Source: Collybia mongolica
Taxonomy: Eukaryota; Basidiomycota; Agaricomycetes; Agaricales; Clitocybaceae
Direction of reading: 5' to 3'
DNA: 64,000 nucleotides
Assembly (NCBI GenBank): GCA_013420905.1
Contig: JAAXNY010000001.1
Location: 7,440,001 to 7,504,000, forward strand
The notes beneath the pieces were generated by a model, which was not told the origin of the DNA, searched no databases, and saw nothing but the letters and a program-made list of their open reading frames with translations. Position numbers and translations under genes: made by a program. Shown here one piece after another: positions 33,279 to 45,308 of the stretch; positions within the stretch are counted from its first letter, which is position 1; the number at the start of each line of letters is the position of its first letter.

Positions 33279-34449
33279 ATGTCAGAATCCGATCAAGTCC
33301 CTTCTGCCCCTGGACCTTCGACGCCGCTCACTGCATCGTATACATATCATTCCCCGATGCCCACCGCTCCGGGCCCATACATCATGGGCGTTGATGAAGC
33401 CGGTCGCGGCCCCGTTCTTGGTCCTCTCGTTTACGGGGTCGCCTATTGTCCAGCAGCATACCAAAAAGAATTAGAAGAGCTAGGTTTTGCAGGTAGCGTA
33501 ACTTCGGAGTTAGTGGTTCGCCTATGCTCATGGAGTACGAAGACTCTAAGACTTTGACTGCCGCCACGCGATCGTCCCTATTAGGCACGCTGAGCTCTGA
33601 CCCTCAGAATCTGGCATGGTCGGTGAGGGTTGTAAGGTATGTCGTGTTTGCATGATATGTGGGATTGTTTTTCACGTCAAACTCAGCCCTCAAGCAATAT
33701 CGTGTGGTATGCTCCGTCGCCCACCAATAAATCTCAACAAGCAATCACAAGATGCGACGATTCTTCTCATTCGCGAGGTTCTGACCATGGGTATCCAGCT
33801 ATCGGAGGTTCCTTTGAATGAAGACAAAGTATATACAAAACACTTACCCATCATTTATATAGGTATACGTTGATGCCCTCGGCACTACCACGACTTACGA
33901 AGCCTATCTATCCTCACTGTTTCCGGGAATCGAATTTACTGTAACCAACAAAGCGGACTCTAAGTTCAAAATTGTCGGTGCTGCCAGTGTGGCAGCAAAA
34001 GTCACTCGTGATGCTTGCCTCGAGGGTTGGTGTTACGAAGAGAGTACAATTGGTACACCCGACCCGTGGAGTGATGAATTAGGATGCGGCTACCCTTCAG
34101 GTATCATAACTCGACACTTCTCTCTAACATTTCCGACGAGCTGACATCAGTCATTCGCAGATCCGAAAACGCAAGCATGGCTGAAGAACTCCATTGAGCC
34201 AACTTTCGGTTTCCCGAAGATTGTTCGCTTTTCTTGGGCGACCGTCAAAATATTGTTGGAGAAAAATGCTCACGCTGTCAAGTGGTAAGAACATTCGGCT
34301 ATGTATCGAATTTGATACCCATGTGTCACCATAGGATTGATGAAGGGCAAGCTTCGTTAATCAAAGCATTTGAAACGGGTCAAGGTCGCGAGAAGGATCG
34401 AAATGTTGTGACGAGGGACCTGAAGCTTGTTAGCGTTGGCATGCTCTAG
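33279..34449 (+). CDS. rnh201: Ribonuclease H2 subunit A
   Basis: Six exons (33279-33492, 33543-33636, 33687-33807, 33863-34100, 34161-34284, 34335-34449) give 301 residues. The catalytic subunit of RNase H2 removes ribonucleotides and RNA-DNA hybrids from the genome. Catalytic acidic residues are visible: Asp-Glu in [18 protein letters not shown], Asp in [10 protein letters not shown], and Asp in the late [24 protein letters not shown] and [16 protein letters not shown] are the expected substrate-contacting motifs. The N-terminal 35 residues are a Ser/Pro-rich extension. Length fits the eukaryotic subunit. It lies 123 bp downstream of the acetyltransferase on the same strand, with its own start. 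Confidence 0.95.
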
Positions 34450-34668
34450 GCAGCTCTCTCGCACTGGCATTGTGACATGATTGAGATGGCACAGCAGCAC
34501 ATTTCGGATTGAATGTCGAGCAAGCCATATGGGTACTGTCAGTGAAAGGGGTAGTGATATGGCTCTACAGTATGTCATTCAGCTTTACTTACCCCACATA
34601 AGTAGTTGTGAAACACTGTCCAAAGCTAAAATTACATGGCCCAAGGGTTAAGGTAGCATAATACTAAA

Positions 34669-37642
34669 TCATCTCCGTTTTGGAGGTGGAGGGCTCAGTG
34701 CATCCTCGCCGGCCTTCCTTTTCGTCCCGAAGCCAAACGCAACTTTTGAACGCTCGTTTGGACCGGGAGTCCCGCCTTGTGAAGGAGAATCTATCGCGGA
34801 TGACGAGATCCTCGAGAATCCAGGTCGGGGCGCTGGAGAAGCAGAATTGCTGTTGGGTGTGATGGACGAGAAACCCGATGGACCCGGACTATTTCCGTTC
34901 ATCAACACCTGGACTTGCGGGGCTGGTAGGGTCATGAACCCCGTCTCTGCGGTTGGTTGAGCGCCTTTTCCTTCCCTTTTCTTCTTCGTTTTCTCCGTTT
35001 TCCCTTTTGCTAAAGGCTGCGCATCAAGGAAGTCAGCGGCTTGAGGCACCGCACTGAATGTGGTTCTATCAATATCATTAAAGACAAAACGATTAATAGA
35101 AAACACACCCTCTGTTACCAACCGAGAGAACAAAGTGAGCTTGACCAGCTTTCTCCTGCCGTTGCTGGAAAGCACTGTTCATGTTCAGAGGTGTATCACC
35201 ACTGGTCATAGCAGCTTGCTTCTTTTCCTCAGCAATCTTCTTCAACCTTTTCTCCGTCTTCATCTTTCCCGAACCCTTTCCATGGAATTTATGTGAAAGT
35301 GCCTTCCACGCTTCCTTCGGTGTCAGAGCTCGACCAAACTCATCGTAATATACAATATTGATGTCCGGTTTGTAATTCTTGAATGCTTCGAGATTTTCCC
35401 GCGCCTCTTGTTGTTCCCGCAACCGATTCTCGTATTCACGCTGCGCCTGGTCCTTGTTCGACCCACGTGACTGCAACTTTTCAAGTTCGCGTTGTGTGAC
35501 ACGGCGACGTTGTTCCGCAAGCCAAAGGTCCCTCTGAAGCTGAGTTTTCTCGCGTTGTTGTTGGTCGGCAGAGGCGGTAGATAAGATTCCTTGTTGCCGG
35601 AGAATGTTTAATGTTGACGCCATTCCAGAGCTAAATGTCTGTTCGGATGACGTTCCGCCAACACCAGCGTCTAGGGCATTGTTCTGAGCGGCCCTTCTCT
35701 CTTCAGCTTCCGTCGTCTTGATGGCGTTTTCGATTGCATTGAGCATAGCCATCTCGTCTTCTTCGTCCTCCTCGTCTTTGACTACGACTTCTCCCGCTTC
35801 CAACTCTTCCATGGCTTCATCCCCTGGCGCCATAGATACATCTCTGGATTCCGAAGGCTGTTCCACTTGTGGTACAGGCGAAGGCCGAGTCAGGGAAGCT
35901 TCCTTCGGTTCTGGTTTCACGATGGGATTATTCCCGACAGCCCGAACAAATTCAGACGTATCATCAAAGGTCAATCCGCCTGAATCGCCGCCGTCTTCGC
36001 GATCTGAAACAGGTTCTTCGACCTTAATTGCCGACCTAGCTTCTTCCTCTTCTTTCGCGCGCTGTTCAGCAACTGCATAATGGATCGTGAGTAGATGTGG
36101 AACAGAGGGTAGGAAAAAACACGCACTTTTCTGAGCCAATTGCTCAGGTGTCTGCTTCTTGGCCCTATGTAGTTTGGCCTTGCGTGACCGTGCGAGAGCA
36201 GCCTGAAGATCGTCGTCGTCTACAAAATTTGTGTCAAGATCGCGCGCTCTAGGGATAATTGGCTTTTGGTCAATATCCATTTGATCGTCTGCCGCAGTCT
36301 CAAGCTCTGTTGGCGCTCGACGAGACGGTCGCTTCTTCTTTGTCTGTAACAGATAGATGAGAATACACTCGCAGCCGAAGAATTATTAACTAACCTTGGG
36401 CTTCTTGAATCCAACATCACCCTCTTTCAGGTAGTCTCCAGTCTCCAAGTTTTCTGTATATCAGAAATGATATTGAGTTTGGAAGAAATCCCCGCAATTG
36501 GAACACCGACTAGCGTAATCTATTGATAGTAATGATTTGTTCACGGAAGCTGCTGCTTGCTGCATTTGTCCTTGCTGTTGAGCGTTCACTGATACTGTGG
36601 AACTTCCAAGCCGGAAATCCTAAATGATTTATGTCACGACGCAGGGGAAGTGTAAGGATCTGAAAGGGCCCACCGTTTCGCGTCGGCCCTCAATGTCCTC
36701 GTCATATTTGGACAAAACGGCACGCTTCATTCCTTGAATCCCGTCCGTGAATTCGTCGTCGTCATAACCCGTATAGTCACGCCTCTTTATCTTAAGTTCG
36801 TTATTCTTCTTCGTACGTTCGTCTTCTGCCATCTCCACATTCTGAAGTTCGTCCTCTGCAATAACTATTGTCAGAAAACGGGTCCAACATAAAAGTAAGG
36901 ACTACTACCTTCATCGTCAAGGATTCGACTATCTTTCAACGTGAGTATGCGTGCCTCGCCTTCGTCCATCTCGTCGAAGTCATGGCTGACCTTAAGTCCA
37001 ACAAGATCACCTGGAGTCGACATTACTGGCACAATTCCAACTCTTAACAAGAAAAATTCACATACGTTCCGTATACTCATCTCCCTGGTAGACTTTGTCC
37101 ATGCTCTCCTGTTCTTCTTGTCGCTTCCGGGCCAACTCCTTCTCCCTTTTCTTACTCTTCTTGATCCACTTTAACGTGTCGTCATCGCCGTCTGCATCAC
37201 CGAGCGTCGAACCTTTAAGTGAAGCATTGAGCTCCCGTCGATTTCGTACCCTAGCGAAGCGCGTGTGAGCAATGATGCTCTTTTATTCTTTATTATATGG
37301 TCATGGGCCTATGATGCCCGTGGACAAAAATGGAAGTGACAGTAGAGGACAGTGTGTATAGATACTCACTTGGCTATTCTATCTTGAATTTTCCTGTTAA
37401 AAGGAAGAAGAAGAAAAGGGGGACCGTCAGAGGGTTCTGTGTGGAGAAAAGGGCGGACCTTGGGAAGCTATATACTTTGACTCGCGCTGCTTGACCTCTT
37501 GCTCCCGCTGCTTAGCATAGTTATCCTCAGCCTGCTTGTCCTTGTCATCGACTGGAGCGCTATCATCTGTGAGAGGCTTTAGGCCAAGAGATACACGGAT
37601 TTTGTTGGTCTCCTCCAAGCTAATGCTTTCTTCCATAGACAT
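34669..37642 (-). CDS. snu66: Snu66/SART1, U4/U6.U5 tri-snRNP protein
   Basis: At least eight exons chain on the minus strand from the ATG at 37642. The N-terminal segment SLEETNKIRVSLGLKPL (residues 8-24) is a HIND motif, which binds the ubiquitin-like splicing modifier Hub1. Next come a Lys/Glu-rich helical region (VRNRRELNASLKGSTLGD, RDLVGLKVSHDFDEM), an acidic middle, and the conserved SART-1 core. The core holds GMASTLNILRQQGIL, the stretch from DINIVYYDEFGRALTPKEAW to LSHKFHGKGSGKMKTEKRLK, and TPLNMNSAFQQRQEKAGQAH. A Pro/Ser-rich tail ends in basic PPPPKRR. The family bridges U4/U6 and U5 snRNPs and is needed for spliceosome activation. The last intron is only 43 nt. The gene shares a short promoter with the complex I subunit gene. 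Confidence 0.93.
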
Positions 37643-37746
37643 GTTGAGTGAATGTTGGTGGTGAAGTTCCGTTGCTTACGTGAGACAGCAAGTTGAAGAT
37701 TTGTGACTGTTATTCTGCGCTTTCATTCAGTCCCGCAGTGACCACG
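37643..37746. promoter_or_regulatory. 104-bp bidirectional promoter
   Basis: This lies between the ATG of Snu66 (minus) and the ATG of the complex I 9.5-kDa subunit (plus). Both genes are housekeeping. No TATA box is evident. Both 5' UTRs must also fit here. Confidence 0.6.
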
Positions 37747-38090
37747 ATGGCCTCTATCTTCACAAACCCCATGCGCCAGACGTACCGCTATCTTGTGAGC
37801 AATGTTATCTTTCTTTAAGGCAAGCGTAGGATGCTCATATCAACCATCTAGCAACGCCAAGCCCATGAAAATACCGTCATATTTTATTCGGTAGTTCTAG
37901 GAACGATTGGACCAGTCATGGTCATTGCAATACCACCTATTCGCGAAAGCTTTGGTTACAGACCAGCGGAACCAGTTCCTACATCATACCCCGGTACGTT
38001 CACAGATGAATACTAGTTTTACTCCGCCTCACCGCCAAGGCAGTGCCCAATCGTGCTCGGAGGCCAATACAAGGATACGAAGACGAGTGA
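37747..38090 (+). CDS. nuo9.5: NADH:ubiquinone oxidoreductase 9.5-kDa subunit (complex I)
   Basis: Three exons (37747-37794, 37852-37993, 38044-38090) encode 78 residues. The start, MASIFTNPMRQTYRYLQRQA, followed by a single hydrophobic span (TVIFYSVVLGTIGPVMVIAI) and a basic Pro/Arg-rich tail ending GYEDE, matches the small accessory complex I subunit known as NUO-9.5 in Neurospora. The protein sits in the inner mitochondrial membrane and supports complex I assembly. The third exon holds only 15 codons plus the stop, so it is easily missed by gene finders. The length fits the family. Confidence 0.92.
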
Positions 38091-40152
38091 AGATATACGC
38101 AGGATGGTCCTCTTCATCGAATAGTACCCGCTATAAAAGAATAACACTGCAATCTCATACACCGGATATTTCGGACTAAGGGGCTATTTGCGTTGCCAGT
38201 GTGGAGTGACATTATATTTCATTTCTTCATCACCCTCCCGGGGTCTACTTATTACTCGGTACACGGGCTCTCCACAGTACGCCAGCAAGCTCCTTGGTTA
38301 ATTGTACCTGCGCTTCCCACCACCCCGATGACCCGACTATAAAAGACAACACAATTAGTGCAGCTATCCATGATATTCTCCAGCAGAAGGCAAGAGATAA
38401 TCTGGCAAATGGTTTGCCACGACTCTCAAGACCTGGATTGGCACTTAGTCAGAGACGTGGTACATGTTCTGCTTATATGCCCAGGCTCCCAGAATAACCC
38501 TCAACACCGAAATTCGACGCTCCTGAAAAAGCAAGCCGGCAAATCCCGACTTAAGAACTTTTCCCAAAATTTCAATTTATTCAGTGTGGCTTTACAAGTC
38601 GTTGATGGAAGACCAAGTCTACCTCTTCAAGGTCGTGAGCCCAGCCATCTGAACCTCTCGTATTCGTAAGGCAATTATCCAACTTTTACTTTCATACTGA
38701 GTTGTTTACTCGGTAAATTCCCATCCCTTAACATGGAGGTGAGCATTCAGTGCCCAATTGGCTACAATCTTCGATACTCAATGATCCCAAGTTGCCTAAC
38801 TTCTAGAACATCATTCTCAAACCACACTTGCAAATCTCACACCAAATGCTGATCCCACTTTATTTTGGCACCCTTCGACGACTCCTCCACGCTCTTCTAC
38901 AAGTGATGGAGGATCGCGGCTCTCATACCCCACACCGCGCGATACTCGAGAGTCGACCTACTTGGTTGAACACTCTTTCCTATGGGGCTCGCCCGTGCTT
39001 ATCTCGTCCTGAACGTATCTCCAGAACCATCGCTCCGGATTACTTGATGAGTTATGGCTTACAATCGTCATAGTTTTTATTACCAACGAGCTCCAACAGT
39101 TTGAAAACACCCGCTCACCTGTTGCGCCCACCTCCATGGGGAATACGGGGCTGCCGCACTGACATGGGTCTGAGATTTAAAGGCCTATTTCGTACAGTTT
39201 GTATTTCACAGTATTATTAGGTGGGCGGTCGTGAGGTTTGATAATCGAATTTCTCGAAATAAACGCCCCATTGCACAAGTTTCTTAGAGCGTGACCACAC
39301 ACTCCAAAAATATATACTGTTCCTCAACGTCAATGTACTCACGTTTATGGTACATAACGTTCGGCACATCATAGGGGCGTTCGTGTCGTTCACAAAAGTT
39401 AGTCACTTGAGCATCCGTAATTGATGTGAGAGGCAACAAATCTAAAAATACTCCATATATTACACGGATGCAAAACTCAAAAACAATCGGGGCCCGTAAA
39501 CCGCCTTGTCCACATGTGCGTGGCCGCCAAGAGTGTTTCATTCCCTCTATAGTTATGGAGACAAATATTTTTGCCCCTAAGCCGGCATTCAGCGTCCCGA
39601 CCAGTTGACGGCAGTGAGCTCCCCACTTCCCCGCAATCACAAGGGCCTCAATTTACTCTCCAACTTCTCCAACTGGGGGCGCATAATAATTTTCTCGGAT
39701 GGATCCAGGCATGGTTGCAATTCTCCCCTCTGGGTTGATTGTCATGGGACGCATCAATACCACCCGAAGACATCCTGACAATTGATACAAGCGTGGGGTG
39801 GATATATCGACATCCGGAAAGATTCGCGAAGAAGGTTTACATGTCTCATTCACAAGATCATACCTTCCCCTTGCAGCGCCTCGAACGAGGTGCAGAGTAG
39901 TTTTCGCATAAAAATCTTCGAGTGGCCGTCCCCATTTAGAAATCTGAGAAGCTCCCCAGATCCGGACCCGATACAACCTTTAACGCGAACCCGGAGGGGT
40001 TGGACATATGTAATGGGGAACAATATACCATTCTAGACAAAACAGAAGGTGCCTGGCACAGGGCGAATCTTGATGCGTGGGCCACGGAAAAAGTTATAAA
40101 ATTGCGCAGGGAACAGAATGGAACGCACCCACCCTGCATTCCCACTAGAAAC
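38091..40152. other. Two-kilobase region without a supportable gene
   Basis: The plus strand at 38819-39018 contains a Ser/Thr/Pro-rich open stretch that looks mildly protein-like but has no start or partner exon. The minus strand at 39284-39976 holds two adjacent frames of 107-118 codons with no recognisable content. An in-frame extension of the aquaporin (from the ATG at 40000) cannot be excluded. Confidence 0.5.
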
Positions 40153-41639
40153 ATGGCAGTACCTACCATTCATCTGGGAGACATCCGTGAACGGCCCAAA
40201 GTGTTCACCGTTTGGGAGAAGTACAGGGTCAAGAAGGAGGTTCATTGGTTGATCGAATGCTTTGCTGAAAGTGTGAGTATCAAATCATCTTACGGGACGA
40301 AATGAGACTCACCCTGGTGTATGTAGCTTGGAGTATTTTTCTACGTTTATGCCGGTGAGTCGTTATATGGTTGTCACGCAAAGTACGGGTAATTACAGAC
40401 CGGTAGGCGTTGGATCCACTGCGAACTTCGTGATAGGAAATATCATCCAGCAACCCGGACTGTCCTGTAAGCGCGGTCAACCGCCATGAGATATGACTGA
40501 TCATGACGATACACAGCGATCCTCCAGATCGGATTTGCGTATGCCTTTGGTATATTGTTCGCCATCGGGGTATGCAGCACAACATCGGGTGGTCATTTCA
40601 ACCCGTGCGTTACGATCGCCTTCATTTGCTTCAAGGGTTTCCCAAAGTGGAAAGCCGTACGGTACGCAGCCTTGGGATCACGCACTGACCTCGCGCTGAC
40701 TCGAAGCGTTAGATATATCCTTGCCCAGATACTCGGAGCGTACATCGCTTGCTTGCTCATTTATGCCCAATACAAGATCCTTATTGTCGAATGCGAAGGG
40801 TTGTTAAAACAGGCAGGGAAGTATGATGAATTACAATTTACCCCGAACGGGCTTGCCGGAATATTTGGCTTATACATCTTGCCTGGTCAATCCATGGGAC
40901 GTGTTTTCTTGAATGAATTCGTAACGGTAGGCGCTTCATAATGATGTCAGGACCCTGTACTGACAAACGCCATTATGTAGGATGTTTTCCTTGCCCTAGT
41001 TATATGGTCTGCCATTGATCCAGCTAATATCTTGGTACCGCCCGTGATGGCACCTTTCATAATTGCAGCGGCATAGTAGGTCCCCTTCCTCTTCGTCTAC
41101 GGGTTCAGGAAACTAACTTTGGCTAGCGCGGCGGCCATCTGGGGCTTCGCAACGCCTGGGCGTGAGATCAGGTTCTCCAGTGTCGAAACCAAGTGTTAAC
41201 TCTTTTCTCTAGTCGCCGCAAACTCTGCTCGGGACGTTGGCGCGCGTTTCCTCGCTATGACCATCTGGGGCGTAGACGGTTGGTTTCTGCGGTATTCATA
41301 TCACGAAAAATGACACCTAATCAAGGAATCAGCGGCTGGAGGCAGGTACGCCGCGATAGCGGCACTTACATGCATCCCAGCAACATTATTTGCTGTGTGC
41401 CTTTATGAGCTTTTCTTAGCAGACTCTGATAGAGGTTTGGCCAAACTCTTATTTCAAATAAGGGATGTTGACGGTTTCCGGTAGTCATTCCTGCTTCATC
41501 ACTTGAATTCGCCAGAGTTACGCAAAACCATAAACGGATTCGCAAACACAAGGGCGAATCTCGACATCAAAGTGACGAGATATCATCATCGCCGATAGAA
41601 GATAAGGCCAACGTCATCATGTACGAAGGTTCTGCGTGA
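40153..41639 (+). CDS. Aquaglyceroporin (major intrinsic protein)
   Basis: At least nine short exons chain in frame. The protein transports water, glycerol or other small solutes across a membrane. The first pore loop reads SGGHFNPCVTI, with NPC in place of the classic NPA. The second reads TPGLAANSARDVGARF, with NSA in place of NPA and the conserved Asp-Arg of the aquaglyceroporin subgroup. Six hydrophobic spans are visible, including FGILFAIGVCSTTSGG and YILAQILGAYIACLLIYAQY. A long loop (KILIVECEGLLKQAGKYDEL) precedes the fifth span, as in fungal facultative aquaporins. The C-terminus is a hydrophilic Arg/His/Lys/Ser-rich tail ending MYEGSA. The start at 40153 is preferred on homology, but the frame is open back to 40000. 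Confidence 0.9.
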
Positions 41640-42168
41640 GCGGTTTGACGATAAAGGTTGAAGTTGGACAGCTATATGCAGTGTCAGAACTCTTGTTTTC
41701 AATGCACTGTACTCATTACAATAAATACTTTAACAACGATATGCGAATATGCGTCCATCACATTCATTAAGTTGAGGTGAACATACCGTTAACGATACGT
41801 TGGGCTGAATGACTGTGACCAGTTATTGGCTGTGAATCAGCAGTCCGGCGGTTTGCGCGTGAGCTCGGCGTCCCTGATAAATCAGTCATCCATTTCCACC
41901 ACGATGACTATGGCCTTGAACCAAAAGATTAGAAATGAACCATCTTTAGCACCATGTGATAAATCTATGCGCCAAGTACCGAGCAGCGACAGGAGGCAAC
42001 GCAAGTGATATGAGAGGAAATAGAAAAAATTGGTGCGGGGGCAAGATGGGCCCGGCCCAAGAAGTGCCCGTTTTGCCATAAGGGCGTTGCTATAAATCAG
42101 TCGTGAGTCTTGTGGGGTTTTGTGTCTCACCGCTCAACCTTTCAACCTCCCAGCTTTCAATCACAGAC
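41640..42168. other. Intergenic region upstream of the reductase gene
   Basis: No gene is visible. It contains the promoter of the reductase, including the TATA-like sequence listed separately. Confidence 0.55.
42091..42097 (+). promoter_or_regulatory. TATA box of the reductase gene
   Basis: TATAAAT lies 78 bp upstream of the ATG at 42169 and is followed by a pyrimidine-rich leader. Confidence 0.55.
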
Positions 42169-43752
42169 ATGACGATTCCAAAAGAGTTCAAGCGCATCGT
42201 ACTCAACGAGCGACCTGTCGGTGATATCGAACCCACCACCTTCCGCACCGAAATTCTACCTTTCGATCTTAAACCTGGGCATGGCGAAGTCTTAGTGCAG
42301 GTTACATGGCTGTCGCTGGACCCTGCTATGCGTGGCTATATCAGGGACGTCCGAAGCTATCTGCCACCTGTTCAAATCGGCGAGGTATACATTCATATGG
42401 AGATACCCTGTCAGGAAATCACTGAAGAGCGACGGTCAATAGGTGATGCGCGCACAGGGCCTTGGCGTTGTCATTAAAGCAGGGCCCGAGAGCACTTTTT
42501 CTGTTGGTGACCTTGTCAGCGGGGCATGGGGTGAGTTAGAAATATGTCATAACGATTTATTCAGCACGTTTGACGGTTTCGAGCAGGCATGACAGAATAT
42601 GCTGTGATGAAAGATAAAACCATCCAAAAGCTCACGTACGTTCGCGTCAGTTTTATCAGACATGACAATACCTCAAAAATATTCCCTTAGAGTACCTCCA
42701 GGTGTTCAGACACTTGACTTCTTGAACACACTAGGTACATCAGGTTTGTGAATCTAATTTTTGGGGATAAGCGCGTGTCTGTTAAAGTTTTGTCCTTTTA
42801 CAGGAATGACTGCCTACTTTGTGGGTATTATTCGATAAAGTATAAGTCATCTAGCCTGACAGCACTGTTACAAGGGCCTTAGGGACATTGGCCAACTCAA
42901 AAAGGGCGAAACCCTTGTCGTGTCTGGAGCCGCTGGCTCCGTGGGCTCGATCGCATGCCAGCTAGGAAAACGTGCTGGAGCGAAAGTCTACGCTATCGCA
43001 GGCTCGCAGGACAAATGTGAATGGCTCGAGAAGGATATTGGCGTTGATGGTGCCTTCAATTATAAGAGCCCAACATTCCGGGAAGACTTCAAAAAAATTG
43101 GATACTTGGATGTGTTCTTTGACAATGTTGGAGGTACAGATAAACGGCTGTTTGGATTTCGCGCACAATAACCCAATTGATACAGGCGAGATCCTGGATA
43201 TGGCGCTGATGAGGCTCAACCAGAATGCAAGGATAATTCTTTGTGGTATGAAATTTTTTCATTCAACTCCGTTATTCCTCTCACATTTGCAAAAAAAAAA
43301 AGGTGCTATTTCACAATATAGTATGCCTCTCTGACTATCTCTTTGAAATGATTTGAACCCTATCACCAGATGCAGCCAAACCCGCTGGCCTCCAAAACTA
43401 CCTCACCCTCATCTCGCAGCGAGCAAAAATAGAGGGCTTCATCGTGTATGTTGATAATTGTTGGGTGTATCCCTATCTTCCTCACGGATCGTTGTTACAG
43501 TCTGGATTATATTCCTCAATTCCCCGCCGCGATTCAAGAGCTCGCGAAAGGGTTGGTTGATGGATCAATTAAGCGCAAGTTTCACATTGTAGAGGGCGGT
43601 GTTGAGCAGGCCCCTGTTGCGCTTCCCATGTTGTTCAGTGGTGGTAACACCGGGAAACTGTATGTATTGTGCTCCGGGTGCTGCTCCGCGTGAGTCTAAT
43701 GTTTGTCCCCAGCGTTGTCAAGGTGTCGGAAGAACCAAAATCGAAGTTGTAA
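42169..43752 (+). CDS. Zinc-independent medium-chain reductase (NADP-dependent alkenal reductase type)
   Basis: Several exons chain from MTIPKEFKRIVLNERPVGDI to a TAA at 43752. The order matches the leukotriene B4 dehydrogenase/prostaglandin reductase branch of the medium-chain dehydrogenases. It shows the N-terminal LVQVTWLSLDPAMRGYI, then LGTSGMTAYFG, the nucleotide-binding AAGSVGSIACQLGK, DVFFDNVGGEILDMALMRL, and a C-terminal LVDGSIKRKFHIVEG. No catalytic zinc ligands are present. Such enzymes reduce the C=C bond of alpha,beta-unsaturated aldehydes or ketones with NADPH, often for detoxification. One intron (about 43134-43185) interrupts the FFDNVGG region. No break is seen. A TATA box lies upstream. 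Confidence 0.9.
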
Positions 43753-44068
43753 ATTGTGGATGAATCGTGAACTTGACGGTGTATATACATACATATGATG
43801 ACAGATGTACTATTAATTTATTCATGCAAGGAAATGTGCTACATACACCTGCAGTCGATGGTTTATTGCAATGACAAGAGATCCAATTAAATAAATTTCA
43901 AACCCCAGGTGGATCCGCGGAAATTATTGACATGTGATAAAAAATTAGCTCACCCCAACGCATCGTGAACCAAATGAGTGTACTTTAAGGAAGCTGTGGC
44001 CACCAACCTGTCAACTCAACGTCAACCTCAGTTCACTTTTCACCCAACACACCTCAAATCTACTTTTT
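43753..44068. other. Intergenic region
   Basis: This is the 3' end of the reductase gene and the promoter of the next gene. Nothing else is visible. Confidence 0.5.
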
Positions 44069-44820
44069 ATGTCTGCTCGCCCACAGAAGGTCCCTGTCGC
44101 ACAACACACTCTTCGACAGCTCAAACTCGTGGTACCAGGCGGGGCAATCACCTATTATCTCAAGACACTTCATGAATTTTGGCGGATAGCTCAGGGTGAA
44201 GGCGGGTCTTGGGGCCGGTACGTCTAGTACCTTGTGTTTCGAAGAGATTCTTACATTTACCGTGCCGTGTGTGTTGACTCTGATTTGTGTTACAGAACGA
44301 TAGCTCTTGTTGCTCTGGGCCATGGTCTGACAACCATCGCCTTGTTCGTCTACGTCCTGCTGACACCATGGATTAAGGGTGTGGAGCCTAATGTACGTTT
44401 ACATACTCTTCATGTATCGTCTTGGACCTAAGGAAGTTCTAAACAGTATCGTTCCTGGAGAGAATCTGGTATACTATCATCCGTTATACCTGTAAGTCTA
44501 GTTCTTGGGGCTGGCTTCAAGATAGATTGTGCTTATTGCTCTGGACGGCAATCAGGTTATGACAGCCACTATAGTTATCGGGTGGCTTCTTCTCGTGTTG
44601 ACACTTGGTCAGTGGTCGAGTTTGGGTTATGTGAAAGGTGTTATTGGTGGTAAGCATGGTCATGTATAATCCATAGACCTTGCAACGCTCATTTTCGCTT
44701 TCCTATACTATTTCTTACTCCTTTCCGCTTAACGTCGATGCATCATCAGTGTGCGCGGTATACGCCCTTATGTTTGGGTTACTTGGCCTCGTACCTGTCC
44801 CAAAAGTCAAACGGAAATGA
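44069..44820 (+). CDS. Small membrane protein, three predicted spans
   Basis: Five exons splice to a protein of about 152 residues starting MSARPQKVPVAQHTLRQLK and ending PVPKVKRK. Three hydrophobic stretches are clear: IALVALGHGLTTIALFVYVL, TATIVIGWLLLVLTLGQW and VCAVYALMFGLLGLVPV. The N-terminal 45 residues are hydrophilic and the C-terminus is basic. All introns have GT...AG ends and 45-100 nt lengths. I do not recognise the family. The chain of exons, with no stop between them, is the main support. Confidence 0.7.
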
Positions 44821-45060
44821 CGATGTAGATTTCGGACTCCAACTATCTTCATGGTTCTGAATGGTCATGTGTATATTAGGTCCACGTACATCCTATTGTA
44901 TTGAATGAGTCGCGGTCCTTGTGCTTTCTGTCAGTGGGTGGTGTCATGCCGTCGATCTTTCAAAGGGGGGTAAATTATCTATCAGCGTTAGTGGGATCAT
45001 AAGGTATGTTCATTTCATCTTCAGTTGATAGTCCATTGTCGTGGATCACCAATTATCGTA

Positions 45061-45098
45061 TGGTGCAAACCACTTAGTCACCACCAATTTTGTGCAAC
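45061..45098 (+). repeat. Left inverted repeat of the 3.15-kb transposon
   Basis: It matches the reverse complement of 48172-48209 with a few mismatches, the first at position 10. Confidence 0.88.
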
Positions 45099-45308
45099 CA
45101 GTGGTGCTCCTTCGACTCTTGCCCAAATTCTTATTCATCTGGCAGAAATGCTGTATTTGATCATCGGAACATTTCTACCAGAGCGTTTGTCGAAAAACTT
45201 AAAACTGACTGAGATACAAATTTGGTACCGTCCGAAATTGGCGTATTACTATATTAGGCAGGTGACGTAATAAGATATGATATGATAATCGGTACTGATT
45301 AATCAAAT

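Noticed and set aside
38819..39018. Ser/Thr/Pro-rich open stretch
   Set aside because: No start, no convincing splice partners and no family resemblance.
39284..39976. Two adjacent minus-strand frames
   Set aside because: They could be an unknown gene, but the junction has no good splice sites and the sequence matches nothing recognisable.
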